This document shows, in pieces, positions 37,801 through 45,707 of a stretch of DNA of 64,000 nt. Location: assembly GCF_900129575.1 (NCBI RefSeq), contig NZ_FQWE01000003.1:372001-436000 (forward strand). Reading direction: 5' to 3'. A program made the position numbers and the translations under genes. Within the stretch, counting starts at the first letter, position 1. Each line of letters begins with the position of its first letter. Below the pieces are notes generated by a model that saw nothing but the letters and a program-made list of their open reading frames with translations, made no database searches and was not told the origin of the DNA. The stretch comes from Flavobacterium segetis (GTDB lineage Bacteria > Bacteroidota > Bacteroidia > Flavobacteriales > Flavobacteriaceae).

Positions 37801-39843
37801 TGTGTAGATCCAGTTAATGTGATTTTAGTAAATCCAACACCAATTGCGTTTACAGTAACAGCCGGCGCTGCATTAAGTTGTTTTGGAGATACTACAAGTA
37901 GCATTACAGCTAGTTTACCAACTGGCGGTTCAGGAGGCTATTTATATACTTTAATAGCTACGTTTGCTAATGGCACTGTTACTAATAATGGTCCACAATC
38001 ATCTAATGTGTTTACAAACTTAGGAGCGGCGAGCTATCAAATTAAAGTTACTGACTCTTGGAGTTGTGAAACTACTTCGGGAGCTATTGTAATTGCAGAA
38101 CCTGCACTGGTAACAGCAAACTTAGTACTAGCGTCAGCAAATACTTGTGGCACTCAAGCCACGCTTACACTAACAGCTGCTGGGGGAACTGCACCTTATA
38201 TTTACAGTGTAGATCCTAGTTTCGCTACATTTACCGCAATGACTGGATCGTCAGTAACATTCCCAGTCGCAGTAGGAACGTATAATTATTATGTACAAGA
38301 TGCTAATGGATGTATCAGTTTTATTTCTAATGATATAAAAATTGAAGCTGTTCCAACTTTACTACTTGATGTAAACACACAAAATGCAGTAATCAGCTGT
38401 AAAGGAGATAGTTCAGGAGTGATTGTTGCAAAAGCAACAGGTGGCTTAGGGAATTATGTTTATACGTTGTTAGACGGTGCTGGAAATGCATTAACATTCA
38501 CACCTACGGAATCAAGTCCAGGTAACTTTACTAATCTTCCTGCAGGATCTTATCTTGTAAGAGTGGTAAGTGTAGATTGTGTTGAGCAAAGCACAAGTCC
38601 TGTAAACATTACCGAACCTGCTTTTCCATTAGTGCAAGCTAATACAATTACTAATGTCACTTGTTCAGGAGAAGGTGATGGAAGAATTGTGATCACAGCT
38701 TCTGGTGGAACAGGAATAATAAAATATGCGATCTCGCCTAACTTGAATCAGTTTTTTGAATCTAATGTTTTTGATAATTTGAAGCCAGGCACTTATGATT
38801 ACATCGTTCAAGATGAAAATGGTTGTTTCCTATACGTTACAGGAGTTCTAATCACTGAACCAAATTCAATTACAGTAACAACAGTTGCAGGATCAGAAAT
38901 GGCAGAAGTGTGTGCAGGAGATGCTGACGGTATGTTTAGCATTAATATAACAGGAGGTAATTCTCCTTATAGTGTAAGCATTGACGATAAAAACGGCACG
39001 TATACTGCTGGAGTTTTTGGTCAAACACAATTTGATTTTAGTAATTTATCAGGTAGTGAGCATACCGTTTACATTCGTGATGCTAACGGTTGCGACGCTG
39101 AGCACGAAGTGATTTTAGGAGAGCCGGTACTCTTAAATCCTCAAGCTACTATCAATTATGGTTGTGTTAGTAATATTGCAAGTAATTCAGTTACAATAAC
39201 GGTAGAGGCAAGTAATGATCCAATTGATCTAGATTATGCGCTAGACGGCTCAACTACTTTCCAATCAAGTAATGTGTTCAATAACTTAACACCAGGATTA
39301 CATACCGTGGAAGTAAGACATACTAATGGTTGTATTAAAGCCGTTGTCTTTGGTATTCTTCAAGTAGAACCTTTGACACTGACTCTTACGGAGGGAGGAC
39401 TTAATGAAATTGTTGCTAACGCTGCTGGAGGTGGTGGAAGCTACACTTATGCACTAGACGGTAGCTCTACTGGAGCTCAAAGTAATTTTATAATAACTAA
39501 ATCTGGTAACTATACAGTGGTGGTAACTGATGCAAATGGATGTACTGCTACTGCAACTAAATATTTTGAGTTTATTGACATCAAAATACCAAATGCATTT
39601 ACACCAAATGGAGATGGTACTAATGATACTTGGGCGCCAACCAATACAATCAATTACAAAGATTTAACATTCGATGTTTTTGATAGATACGGTAGAAAAA
39701 TTGGTTCTTACAGAGAAGGTCAATTCTGGGACGGAAGGTACAATGGTAACGAGTTGCCTTCTGGGGATTACTGGTATGTTATAAAAATTAAACAGGCAAA
39801 TGATGGACGCGAATTTGTTGGACATTTCACATTATACAGATAA
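25846..39843 (+). CDS. sprB: SprB, giant mobile gliding adhesin
   Basis: At 4665 residues this is the largest gene here. After a signal peptide (ends ASYSQN) there is an N-terminal region with a DUF11-like segment around residues 375-500 (VTLGQQLFYNIGFQNIG). Well over thirty SprB repeats follow, most ending in a signature like RDANGC or TDSKGC and carrying paired cysteines. Around residues 1204-1402 a non-repetitive domain interrupts them. The end is a type B T9SS domain (IPNAFTPNGDGTNDTWAPTN ... SGDYWYVIKIKQ). SprB is moved along the cell surface by the gliding motor in F. johnsoniae, where it is longer. sprF follows directly. The open frame is unbroken over 14 kb. Confidence 0.93.
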   Translation: MKKPTFSKIILITLFFLQFLASYSQNFKPFVKRFDQDIKGDMLLIGNNILNRSTAKNNEKPNDAFNGNNLNSDFNMQFVNIDNGATTGVFNSSSANLVIPNLSAPAPACYKIVYAALYWGAVTKGTDPITNIKFKMPSGGYNDITGTVIHDSGTTLVGTSLPYACFADVTSLVTGTGNPTPEGTYTVANVSSKVGSNGGTGLSAGWSLYIVYEDPKLPAKSITSFDGFSAISATVNLDIPVTGFRTIPTGPVRAKFAFSSLEGDRSISGDYLTVNGSILSAVNNAGVTIRTTNNFFNSSVTYIDPLTNKTENYINRNPASTNTLGYDAGILEINNNGNKIIKNNDVSATIGLRSNQDVYFYYFNAIALEIIAPNIVLTKEVFDNATPPNNIGNANVTLGQQLFYNIGFQNIGNDNAENFTIKDILPININFDPANIIVPNNSGITYVYTAATRTILFTIPKGLVEKNDPRYVIKFKVQVVPECNDLSDACSDKIQNQAFATYEGVDSKIKIDDQLSLATFGNCYLGTPAPTNFLVGVENCIYSKDYQLCGANVLLTAANGYNQYSWSTSPSGTPVIGTTQSITVTQTGTYYVTNTAIAPCRSIKQVVTVSPSGTTVKNPVIPFADQVTKCPDNGKDLPKIFLCGANASRLINTGVTDAISIIWQKLDESSCPASGSDDCANEKVNCKWDNISSGISYTANTSGQFRVVFNYAGGCFNIFYFNVFKNLLNPTATSRDIICSTAGEITVGGVPGSGYEYSLNPTGPYQDSNIFSIPVAGTYTAYIRQKGVVSNPCLFSVPGIDILQRNFTVTEFISQPLCNGEKGAVKLAANDVRGGYYYKISLGGTQVNSLGPIAASDYTFSNLSPGTYDYEVKTDDNCLKTGSFTIRAPEILTASVALTKSLTCTDGLITVKALGGTAPYSYYVNGSASPQFADDIVISTAGVYQVRVVDYNGCVANTSITVNAIAKPVTTVTNTNVKCYGDNSAAINFNATATNGYSLAYSIDNGVTYLASSTFSNLVAGTYSTIVRYSLNGEDCFDTMRTVVITQPAAALTASAGVSELAGCGIAPTPKNYGKVRITNPQGGVAPYTYSFDNQVTYGSSNEAFVAPGTYTLYVKDANGCIFSAPVTLDPEPVAPVIDVATPVDFNCDGTATSTVTINNPGGASYTYDYYLDGTKNTNVPSNVFLNVPPGTHAVRVEYKVGTVPTFSNLLKEDFGIGEDVTSPGMNSAYCFERQVTATQCKSSIQINDGDYSVTARIVSPFGPWVAARDHTSNATVTKGRFLAVNIGGFAGADGVLYSKPIKDIIQNQPVSVSVYAMNLLELVNSQEDPELLFQLVNAAGVVIASQSTNKIPKTFKKTNPDWINYSLTLDPLNNTNLNFVIRSKSIATSGNDVVIDDINVYQLPKSCITSKDFTIVVPTGKAFNAQISGTKNVTCFGLTNGEITIAVQNFGSSFQYSIDDGVNYTTATASPVTITGLAANTYQIKIRPDASSAVACTKSFAQPITAPTAVTASASRILEATCATGATIRATGGGGTPAYQYELRAADGTTVVRAFNNNRDFTNVPAGNYTVFVRDANLCTNPTGFAIAVAAPPALTATLDATTDFCYTTANPATLVVNVVGGTAPFTYKFNGNTPQNSNTFTNVAPGTHTIIVTDSNNCDFTINNIVIAPALTLKLSLLQDLTCIDDASIGNEVITGGNGTPYTYSVSYNGAAATPVTVFPYTTTQAGTYVFTITDTKGCPATSNTITVTPKTTPTHTTVKTDVTCNGFDNGSITVTATGGFTSAYTYVLTGPITVTQTTNQFSGLPAGTYDVKVTDSKGCPSVVTQVIIANPAPIVATATATSFACTATNTKQSATITVAPTGGSGTYTYSYNDGVSYGSNNTLIVNDNGTTQTFKIIVKDSNGCLSLVETVVLAPLNPPTDLAFTNPAITCAATTTTVTVTATNGVGALTFLITGTTSATNPSLFVPATTSGSTATFPNLLPGNYTFRVTDANNCFYTESYTIAPVTPIAVTAVKLSDVACFGNSTGSARFTVTGYSIPSNYTITVTTTPPGLPSALSPTGDVRTLTNLVAGTYTFTVTDNTTGCTDSESITILQPTAGVSITSAAGTPVFCSNDNSQITITASGGTPSYGYAAVPSGATAPTTFGTSNVVTVDTNLGTILSWDVYVRDANGCIAPLRTVNITNNGTPTVTATVTNQCTATGSLFQIEASATGGLAPYTYTINTGVAPSPANTFTVAPGTYTITATDANGCPATTSVTVNQRLSAVAAVTKDITCSLPAAATIRVTISGGLAPFTYRASINAAAYIGGPQAVIGNTFIYTTAGNIGATYTFEITDANGVPCTTITNVVTTIAPATVTATETHVDPTCNGFTDGSIRLNATAGEAPFTYSISGSSGLGSSNVFGGLAAGTYNYIVRDAKGCDATGTIVLDNPPAIVVNVVTNPIQCNTNTPGSFDVNIISGGTAPYTYRLLDNAFTQIATYTETNSAPTPVYSFMNLNFGDYYITVVDANGCEFNSTKIRIETPPFLTQTFLVDSNNCATGVDVEVTTSGGIGPFRYSIFGQPSTETVPLASNVYVFTGLLHGVTYFLQVRDVNNCISIKEFATPPSPSGINIAGTATTNVNCNAASDGTLAFTVQAFDPTVTTINYEVLNALTLLPLPTPINGTLTGVAGGPLTGNITTLPAGNYVLRAMEATGTLCSASFPFTITQPAQPLSAAVSANVNANCNLGALVTVTTTGGTGPYTYAAAVAPATSTAFASGNVLTLDYNLGTVWNITVRDANGCTVDVPVTIALDPSPEIALSVVDKCVAEGAFQILVTEITAGTGAYSISVDGGTFSSIPSLPFTVTGLNSGPHTIIIRDANGCTDSESITIDAPLVTTPAITALPTCADNDGVITISGVGGTGTYTYTITPTAPSVAINNTTGVISGLPAGTYTITMTDTATPTACSTTAVVTLVAPIPVTFTTATTPALCVGDSNGTITVTLAAGNNNPIYTYEIIAGPQTVASQPSNIFTGLLPGTYTVRVNSGRGCSADDANVVVAPATVLTANATFVPNSSCSTSTVITVAASGGTGSVYTYNFNSLGFTTDNTFTVNNGPIAASTTIVVRDANGCTFSLVNVTTPAFNPPTEMDIAGTPIYCVQQGLGDLTSTVTINSVTAGVGPYTYQNITSGTTNTTGLFSGLTPGDYLFQVTDANGCTYQELYTVAPVTNITAAVSATTDVTCFGLNNGTATIAVANFSTTYTATLTAGTGTVAITGNTVTITGMQPGNYTLRVTDDVTGCIADVSVVITQPAALLALSSIATNINCDNDNSTITITATGGTTNYQYAVAKTTDPVPTVFVANNVFVVDTNGGADMAWTVYVTDANGCTTSNLQTIVLDASPSNITVAPYSECPDAVTGTYTFTINTPTGIAPFTYSIGGGFQTSSTFIVNTPGTYDVTVKDANGCPTTATALVVIRQPLILTPTVTAAPSCTDGDGVIAVLPTGGSGNYEYRIDSGVYPMAIPFTGIASGAHTIYVRDTTTSCEASVSVNLPAATAITGFALATTPVTCNGGNDGTITATLDTPAPGINDNPVYLYSLNGGTPQASPLFSGLAAGTYTVNVTSERGCTASETIDVLEPALIVVPAPSVVEFGCTTGNTGNFATITVDPAAITGGTSPYLNYEFIKIGSPDVQVQFGSSNVYTEANLAGGSYRVNVYDSQGCIGTTTAPLVIAPYIALDKVNVTINQAITCTNPENIKVTATTIPAGATVNLEYTLVGVTYDPTTNAPIYGTGVTNSTGIFTGLLVGNYLITVKNLDTNCEVQAAHIVNEPNTFDLKIDTIVDVICFGGFDGSANVTFVDRLITTTPLNGDDAGPFSYTVLDAAGVSVASGNALNAGPITISGLAVGTYTVTATLSQAPSCTVSKNFTISGPNAALDITETHTEITCVTGNNDGTISVTATGGWPGGYEYQLLLNGSEIIAYSTQTEFNGLVAGNYTVNVRDSKGCVDPVNVILVNPTPIAFTVTAGAALSCFGDTTSSITASLPTGGSGGYLYTLIATFANGTVTNNGPQSSNVFTNLGAASYQIKVTDSWSCETTSGAIVIAEPALVTANLVLASANTCGTQATLTLTAAGGTAPYIYSVDPSFATFTAMTGSSVTFPVAVGTYNYYVQDANGCISFISNDIKIEAVPTLLLDVNTQNAVISCKGDSSGVIVAKATGGLGNYVYTLLDGAGNALTFTPTESSPGNFTNLPAGSYLVRVVSVDCVEQSTSPVNITEPAFPLVQANTITNVTCSGEGDGRIVITASGGTGIIKYAISPNLNQFFESNVFDNLKPGTYDYIVQDENGCFLYVTGVLITEPNSITVTTVAGSEMAEVCAGDADGMFSINITGGNSPYSVSIDDKNGTYTAGVFGQTQFDFSNLSGSEHTVYIRDANGCDAEHEVILGEPVLLNPQATINYGCVSNIASNSVTITVEASNDPIDLDYALDGSTTFQSSNVFNNLTPGLHTVEVRHTNGCIKAVVFGILQVEPLTLTLTEGGLNEIVANAAGGGGSYTYALDGSSTGAQSNFIITKSGNYTVVVTDANGCTATATKYFEFIDIKIPNAFTPNGDGTNDTWAPTNTINYKDLTFDVFDRYGRKIGSYREGQFWDGRYNGNELPSGDYWYVIKIKQANDGREFVGHFTLYR

Positions 39844-39889
39844 TTTGAAACTAAAATAAAGAACGATGCCTCAAATAAAAATAAGTAAA

Positions 39890-40852
39890 ATGAAAAAAAT
39901 TATAGTTTCAATTTTTCTCTTGACCGTGGCTTCAAGCCACAGTCAGGAGCTTAATTTGCCTGTGTTCACGCAATATTTAGCTGATAACCCATTTGTTATT
40001 TCTTCTACCTTTGCAGGAATTGGTGACAATTTAAGAATTAGAGCAAACGGCCTTACGCAATGGGTGGGAATCAAAGACGCACCCGATAATCAATCTATTT
40101 ATGCTGATTTTAGAATTGCCGATCAATCTGGTGTAGGAATTTCAGTTTACAATGATAAAAATGGATATACGAGTCAAACCGGTGCTAAGGCCTCGTTTGC
40201 ACATCATATCATTTTAGATTATTACAGCAAGCAGTATTTGTCTTTTGGTCTTTCCTATAATATCAACACCTTTAAAATTGATGTTAGCGAACTCGATCCT
40301 ATCGATTTTGATCCAGCCATAACTGATAATAGGTTTACATCAAATAATAACTTTGACGTAGGATTGCTTTATCGCAACAAAGGATTTTATTTGAGTTTCA
40401 ATGCGAGTAATATCTTAAATAAAAACATTGATAAATTCACGCTGAATGAACCCAATCTTTTAAGGAATTACCAAGTGTATTCCGGTTACGTTTTTAGAAG
40501 TAAAAACTATAATAGATCGGAGATTGAGCCTTCTGTTTATTATCAGTTGTTTGCGAGTGATGGACGCTCAAGTACCGATTTAAACATAAAATTTAGAAAG
40601 TACGATCGAAATGACGATTATTATTGGGGTGGACTATCTTATCGTTTTTTAAATGATCAAATAGGAAAGCCACTAAATATTGGGCCGATGGCTGGCCTTA
40701 AGAAATCTGGTTTTTATCTAGGTTATTCTTACCAAATGACACTTAATGAACTTTCTCCATACAATTCGGGTACACACGTAGTCACTATAGGATTTGATTT
40801 TCTTGCAGGAATTAGTAACTGCCCTTGTACTCAAAGTCCTGTTCATGATTAA
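39890..40852 (+). CDS. sprF: SprF, PorP/SprF-family T9SS outer-membrane protein
   Basis: The product has 320 residues with a signal peptide (MKKIIVSIFLLTVASSHSQE) followed by the PorP/SprF barrel family pattern, with LPVFTQYLADNPFVISSTFA near the start and GLSYRFLNDQIGKPLNIGPM near the end. In F. johnsoniae SprF is specifically needed to place SprB on the surface. The ATG at 39890 gives a proper signal peptide; an in-frame ATG at 39866 would add eight residues. It starts 46 bp after sprB and ends the operon. A possible terminator in the spacer to pgk is not clear. Confidence 0.9.
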   Translation: MKKIIVSIFLLTVASSHSQELNLPVFTQYLADNPFVISSTFAGIGDNLRIRANGLTQWVGIKDAPDNQSIYADFRIADQSGVGISVYNDKNGYTSQTGAKASFAHHIILDYYSKQYLSFGLSYNINTFKIDVSELDPIDFDPAITDNRFTSNNNFDVGLLYRNKGFYLSFNASNILNKNIDKFTLNEPNLLRNYQVYSGYVFRSKNYNRSEIEPSVYYQLFASDGRSSTDLNIKFRKYDRNDDYYWGGLSYRFLNDQIGKPLNIGPMAGLKKSGFYLGYSYQMTLNELSPYNSGTHVVTIGFDFLAGISNCPCTQSPVHD

Positions 40853-40970
40853 AGTTTATCAATAACATTGGTTTAAAAAATCATTAATAAATTTACTAAT
40901 TTACATCGATTTCGTTGCTTGGAATACATCTTTCAGTGTTTTTGCTCGTTTTTTAGTGATTTAAAAGTTC

Positions 40971-40978
40971 TATATTTG
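40971..40978 (+). promoter_or_regulatory. Promoter -7 element of pgk
   Basis: TATATTTG fits TAnnTTTG. It lies 37 bases upstream of the pgk ATG. The nearest TTG upstream is 26 nt away, which is longer than usual. Confidence 0.4.
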
Positions 40979-41015
40979 TTACTCTTTCAAATAAAATAAA
41001 CTAAAAAATATACCG

Positions 41016-42203
41016 ATGAAAACTTTAAAAGATTTCGATTTCAAAGACAAAAAAGCGATAATAAGAGTTGATTTCAATGTGCCTTTGGATGAAAATTTCA
41101 ATGTTACTGATGCGACTCGTATTGAAGCAGCTAAACCTACAATTGATGCAATTCTTGCTCAAGGTGGAAGTGTTATATTAATGTCTCATCTAGGCAGACC
41201 AAAGGGTGTTGAGGACAAGTATTCTCTAAAACATATTTTAGAAAAAACTTCAGAAATTCTTAATGTTCCAGTAAAATTTGCTTCTAATTGTGTTGGTCAA
41301 GAAGCAACTTCTGCCGCTACTAGTTTAAAAGCAGGGGAAGTTTTATTGTTAGAAAATTTGCGTTTTCATAAAGAAGAAGAAGAAGGGGATATTGCTTTCG
41401 CAAAAGAGTTAGCGTCTCTAGGAGACATTTATGTGAATGATGCTTTTGGTACGGCTCACAGAGCACATGCATCAACTACCATTATTGCTCAGTTTTTTCA
41501 AGATAAAAAGTGTTTTGGACTATTGCTAACAAAAGAAATAGAAAGTTTAAATAAAGTCTTAAAAAATAGCAAAAAACCAGTTACTGCAGTTCTTGGAGGA
41601 TCTAAAGTCTCTTCTAAAATTACAGTGATAGAAAATATTTTAGATAAAGTGGACCACATGATTATAGGCGGTGGAATGACATTTACGTTTGTCAAAGCTT
41701 TAGGTGGTAAAATTGGCGATTCTATTTGTGAAGATGACAAACAAGAATTAGCACTTGAGATTTTGAAATTAGCAAAGGAAAAAGGGGTTCAAATTCATAT
41801 TCCAGTTGATGTTGTAGCAGCAAATGCCTTTGCAAATGATGCCAAAACTCAAATTGTTGATGTAGACAAAATTCCTGATGGATGGCAAGGCTTAGATGCT
41901 GGTCCTAAATCATTGGAAAACTTTAAAAAAGTGATTATGGAATCTAAAACTATACTATGGAATGGACCATTAGGTGTTTTTGAAATGCCAAATTTTGCAA
42001 ATGGTACTGTTGAATTAGGTAATTTTATTGCTGATGCAACGGCACATGGAGCGTTCTCATTAGTTGGCGGCGGAGATTCTGTTGCTGCTGTGAAACAATT
42101 TGGTCTTGAAGATAAAGTGAGCTATGTTTCTACTGGAGGCGGAGCAATGCTCGAAATGTTGGAAGGAAAAGTATTGCCAGGAATTGCAGCAATTTTAGAT
42201 TAA
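41016..42203 (+). CDS. pgk: Phosphoglycerate kinase
   Basis: Transfers phosphate from 1,3-bisphosphoglycerate to ADP in glycolysis. The 395-residue length is normal. The N-terminal substrate motif [12 protein letters not shown] is near residue 14, and SHLGRPKG and [13 protein letters not shown] follow. The C-terminal nucleotide domain has [29 protein letters not shown] and [10 protein letters not shown]. The gene is monocistronic with its own terminator, separated from sprF by 163 bp and a candidate promoter, so it is not part of the gliding operon. Confidence 0.97.
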   Translation: MKTLKDFDFKDKKAIIRVDFNVPLDENFNVTDATRIEAAKPTIDAILAQGGSVILMSHLGRPKGVEDKYSLKHILEKTSEILNVPVKFASNCVGQEATSAATSLKAGEVLLLENLRFHKEEEEGDIAFAKELASLGDIYVNDAFGTAHRAHASTTIIAQFFQDKKCFGLLLTKEIESLNKVLKNSKKPVTAVLGGSKVSSKITVIENILDKVDHMIIGGGMTFTFVKALGGKIGDSICEDDKQELALEILKLAKEKGVQIHIPVDVVAANAFANDAKTQIVDVDKIPDGWQGLDAGPKSLENFKKVIMESKTILWNGPLGVFEMPNFANGTVELGNFIADATAHGAFSLVGGGDSVAAVKQFGLEDKVSYVSTGGGAMLEMLEGKVLPGIAAILD

Positions 42204-42601
42204 ATCACAATGCATAAAAATGTAATGGTGAATCTTACTTTAAATAGTAATAAGTAGTTTCAAAGTTCTGTCTGAAATTATAGACCTTGGCTTTATTTTA
42301 ATGCCAAGGTTTTTTTATGTAAATTGTTGAAAACATTTTTTAGAGGGCATTCTCTTAATAAATTGATAGAAAAATAATAATAATTAGGCTGAACATTTCA
42401 TTTTTAACAGTTTATAAACAATTTTTTAAATTTTTACCTATTATGTTTGCACAATAAAGTATTTAAATGGGTTGAAATATAGCCTCTTGATCAGACAATT
42501 AACAAATGAGCATTTCCTAGATTTGGTCTTAACACCAATGACGATATAGGCGTTCTTCCCGATTGCGATCGAGAACATTAAAAAATAAATAGTATCTATC
42601 T
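42204..42601. other. Spacer between pgk and the LysM transglycosylase
   Basis: About 400 bp. It holds the pgk terminator and a candidate promoter element TATGTTTG at 42442-42449, which would leave a leader near 146 nt. An imperfect palindrome sits around 42551-42575 (GTTCT ... AGAAC). Otherwise nothing recognisable. Confidence 0.5.
42284..42316 (+). terminator. Rho-independent terminator of pgk
   Basis: ACCTTGGC (42284-42291) pairs with GCCAAGGT (42303-42310), followed by a T run to 42316. Confidence 0.85.
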
Positions 42602-44644
42602 ATGAACATAAAAAACACCACTTTATCTTTTTTTCTATTAGCGTCTCTATCTATAGGCGCACAAAATAGTATTGAAAGTAAAATTTCTAACAAACTTGAA
42701 ATCAAAATATCTTATTTAGATTCTGTTAAAAAAACATTCGTAAATAATGCGCTAGCATCTCGAGTAGATAGTTTATGGATGAATGAACTAACTAGTTTAG
42801 ATTTGTACAATACAATTACTGCAGATATCGAAAATGTTAATATTGATGAAAAAGTAGATTTTGAATTGCCAACTGCCCTTTTAAAAGAAAGATTAGCAGC
42901 AATGGATGCAAAATCACCATTTAATATTGAGTATAATCAAGGACTTGAAAATATTATTAAATCGTTTTTGAAAAACAGGAAAAAATCATTTGAACGTTTA
43001 ATGGGCGTTTCGGAATATTACTTTCCACTTTTTGAAGAAGCTTTGGCAAAGCAAAACGTTCCATTAGAAATTAAATATTTAGCGGTTGTCGAATCAGCAT
43101 TAAATCCTAGAGCAGTTTCTAAAATGGGTGCAACTGGATTATGGCAATTTATGTTCCATACCGGAAAACAATATGGTTTAAAAATCGATTCTTATGTTGA
43201 TGAACGCAGCGATCCACTAAAATCAAGTGAAGCAGCAACACAGTATATGACTAATATGTATAAAATGTTTGGCGATTGGGATTTGGTTTTAGCCTCCTAT
43301 AATTCTGGTCCGGGAAATGTATCTAAAGCTATTAGACGATCTGGTGGGCAAAAGAACTATTGGAACATTCGAAAAAATTTACCAAAAGAAACACAAGGTT
43401 ACGTTCCTGCTTTTTTAGCAACAATGTACATTTATGAATACCATAAAGAACATGGAATTGTTCCTCAAAGAGCTGTGGTAAAACATTTTGCTACTGATAC
43501 CATCATGATCAAACAGCAAATGTCATTTAAGCAAATAAGTGATTTGCTAGACGTTCCAGTAGCGCAGTTGCAGCTGTTAAATCCTTCTTATAAATTAAAT
43601 GTAGTTCCGTTTTATAATGATGAACCTCATTTTTTAAGATTACCACAAGACAAAGCAGCTATTTTTGCCTCAAATGAAAGTCAAATTTATGCGTACACAG
43701 AGTACGAATTAAATCAGCGAGAAAAGCCTTTTGAGTCTGCTAGAGCGATAGCCGCAAAAGATACAGCAAGTTTTTCATTGCAAAATAACAAATCTTCAAA
43801 AACCAGTTACTACAAAGTGCGCAAAGGTGATAATCTATCAGCAATCGCGGCTAAATATGATGTTACTACCGCTCAAATTAAAAAATGGAATGCTATAAAA
43901 GGAAGTGCTATAGCATACGGTAAAACACTTAAAATTGTTCAAGATGAAAACACCGATAAATTAAGTAAGGTACCGCAAAACGACATCGTCCTCACAGATA
44001 ACAAAATAAAAAGTCAAGTCACTGTCGCAAGAACATTAAAGGAAGAAGGGCTTATAACTAAAGCAAACATAGTAAGTACAGAATCTGAATCTACTTATAT
44101 TGTTCAAAAAGGAGATAATCTTGGTTCTATAGCTAAGAAATATAATGTGACAGTTGCTGATCTTCAAAAATGGAATACACTTTCAACTAATATGGTTCAA
44201 AGTGGAGCTTCATTAGCAGTTTCAAATGATGAGATAGCGGAAAAAGAGGAATTACCATCAAATCCTGAGCGTAAAAACATAGAATACATTGTACAAAAAG
44301 GTGATAATTTAGGAAACATTGCGTCAAAGTTTGGAACGACTTTAACGGATTTGAAATTGTGGAATAAATTAGCCGATAATAATTTATCAATAGGTAAAAA
44401 TTTAATTGTTGCTAAAGGTGAAATTGCAATAGTGACAGATAAAGCCACTGTTAATACTTTTAAAACTAAATCAAGTATTGCAGGAACTTCTAGTAAAATG
44501 GCTGAATATTACGTAAAAAAAGGAGATTCACTGTTCAGTATAGCTAAAAAATATCCAGGGGTAACTATTTCCGATTTAAAAAAATGGAACGATATTCGCA
44601 GTGAAGATATTAAACCCGGAATGAAACTAAAAATTAACGGATAA
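42602..44644 (+). CDS. MltD-like lytic transglycosylase with four LysM repeats
   Basis: The 680-residue exported enzyme cleaves peptidoglycan glycan strands. After a signal peptide (ends IGAQNS) the SLT transglycosylase domain spans about residues 140-300. Its catalytic Glu is in LAVVESALNPRAVSKMGATG and the substrate motif is in LVLASYNSGPGNVSKAI. Four LysM peptidoglycan-binding modules follow, near residues 400-445, 498-540, 560-600 and 635-680 (each begins like YKVRKGDNLSAIAAKYDVT). It belongs with cell-wall remodelling. It is co-directional with the next two genes, spaced by about 40 bp. Confidence 0.9.
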   Translation: MNIKNTTLSFFLLASLSIGAQNSIESKISNKLEIKISYLDSVKKTFVNNALASRVDSLWMNELTSLDLYNTITADIENVNIDEKVDFELPTALLKERLAAMDAKSPFNIEYNQGLENIIKSFLKNRKKSFERLMGVSEYYFPLFEEALAKQNVPLEIKYLAVVESALNPRAVSKMGATGLWQFMFHTGKQYGLKIDSYVDERSDPLKSSEAATQYMTNMYKMFGDWDLVLASYNSGPGNVSKAIRRSGGQKNYWNIRKNLPKETQGYVPAFLATMYIYEYHKEHGIVPQRAVVKHFATDTIMIKQQMSFKQISDLLDVPVAQLQLLNPSYKLNVVPFYNDEPHFLRLPQDKAAIFASNESQIYAYTEYELNQREKPFESARAIAAKDTASFSLQNNKSSKTSYYKVRKGDNLSAIAAKYDVTTAQIKKWNAIKGSAIAYGKTLKIVQDENTDKLSKVPQNDIVLTDNKIKSQVTVARTLKEEGLITKANIVSTESESTYIVQKGDNLGSIAKKYNVTVADLQKWNTLSTNMVQSGASLAVSNDEIAEKEELPSNPERKNIEYIVQKGDNLGNIASKFGTTLTDLKLWNKLADNNLSIGKNLIVAKGEIAIVTDKATVNTFKTKSSIAGTSSKMAEYYVKKGDSLFSIAKKYPGVTISDLKKWNDIRSEDIKPGMKLKING

Positions 44645-44690
44645 TAAAGTAAACTTCTTTAAATTTGGGTTTTGTTTTAAATAAAAAGCA

Positions 44691-45668
44691 ATGAATAAAA
44701 CCCACTATTTACTATTTTTTGTTTCCTTATTATTTTTCTCTTGTAAAAATAGTGATCATCACTCGCCTCGTAAAACTAGTGGTAAAATTAATGCAATCTC
44801 TGTTATTATTGATGATCAGTTGTGGAATGGCGATATAGGCGATAGCATTCGCAATAAGTTTGCTTCACCAGTAATTGGTTTACCACAAGAGGAACCGTTA
44901 TTTAATATTAATCAATATCCTGCTAAACTTCTGGAGGGTTTTATGACTGATACACGATCCATAATCGTAGTAAAAAAAGCGACTGAAAATAAATTTGAAA
45001 TACACAAAGATCAGTATGCAGCGCCTCAAAATGTATTTCATATTTCTGGCAAAACTGCTGCAGACATAATTAAAAGTATTGAAAAGAATTATCCTAAAAT
45101 GATTCAGATCATTAAAGAAGCTGAGATTGCCGAAGCGCAACGAATAAATGCGCAATCTTTAATAGATCCTAAAATAATCTTTAATAAATTTAGAACCACA
45201 ATAGAAATTCCTACTGGATATGCGTACGTACTTCAAAAAAGTAATTTCACTTGGCTCAAAAAAGAAATTATAGGAGGTAACACTAGTTTATTAATTTACC
45301 AAGTTCCTTTAAAAACAATAAACAATAAAGGCGATTTAATAAGTTGCATTGTAAAAATGCGGGATTCTATAGGGAAGTTATACATTAGTGGTAAAGACTT
45401 TAATACTTACATGTTAACAGAGGAGGCTTACGCTCCCTATCTTTCAAAAAGTAATCATAACGGTAAAGAAACATATGAAACGAAAGGAACATGGCAATTA
45501 AATAATGATTTCATGTCAGGACCGTTCATCAACTATTCGATTGTTGATCCAGATAATGACCGCATATTAGTCTTGGAAGGATTTTGTTATGCCCCATCAA
45601 AAGATAAGAGGGATTTGATGCACGAATTAGAGTCCATCATAAAATCAGCGGTGATTCCTAAAAAGTAA
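44691..45668 (+). CDS. DUF4837 lipoprotein
   Basis: The product has 325 residues with a lipoprotein signal (MNKTHYLLFFVSLLFFSC, Cys then KNSDH). The sequence ISVIIDDQLWNGDIGDSIRN followed by QEEPLFNINQYP matches the DUF4837 family, which is confined to Bacteroidota. The function is unknown. It sits 46 bp after the LysM transglycosylase gene, a linkage I expect in related genomes and which may reflect a cell-envelope role. No active-site residues can be named. Confidence 0.85.
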   Translation: MNKTHYLLFFVSLLFFSCKNSDHHSPRKTSGKINAISVIIDDQLWNGDIGDSIRNKFASPVIGLPQEEPLFNINQYPAKLLEGFMTDTRSIIVVKKATENKFEIHKDQYAAPQNVFHISGKTAADIIKSIEKNYPKMIQIIKEAEIAEAQRINAQSLIDPKIIFNKFRTTIEIPTGYAYVLQKSNFTWLKKEIIGGNTSLLIYQVPLKTINNKGDLISCIVKMRDSIGKLYISGKDFNTYMLTEEAYAPYLSKSNHNGKETYETKGTWQLNNDFMSGPFINYSIVDPDNDRILVLEGFCYAPSKDKRDLMHELESIIKSAVIPKK

Positions 45669-45707
45669 TCTTAATTGCTTTAATTTGCACTCAAAAAATA
45701 ATAATTG

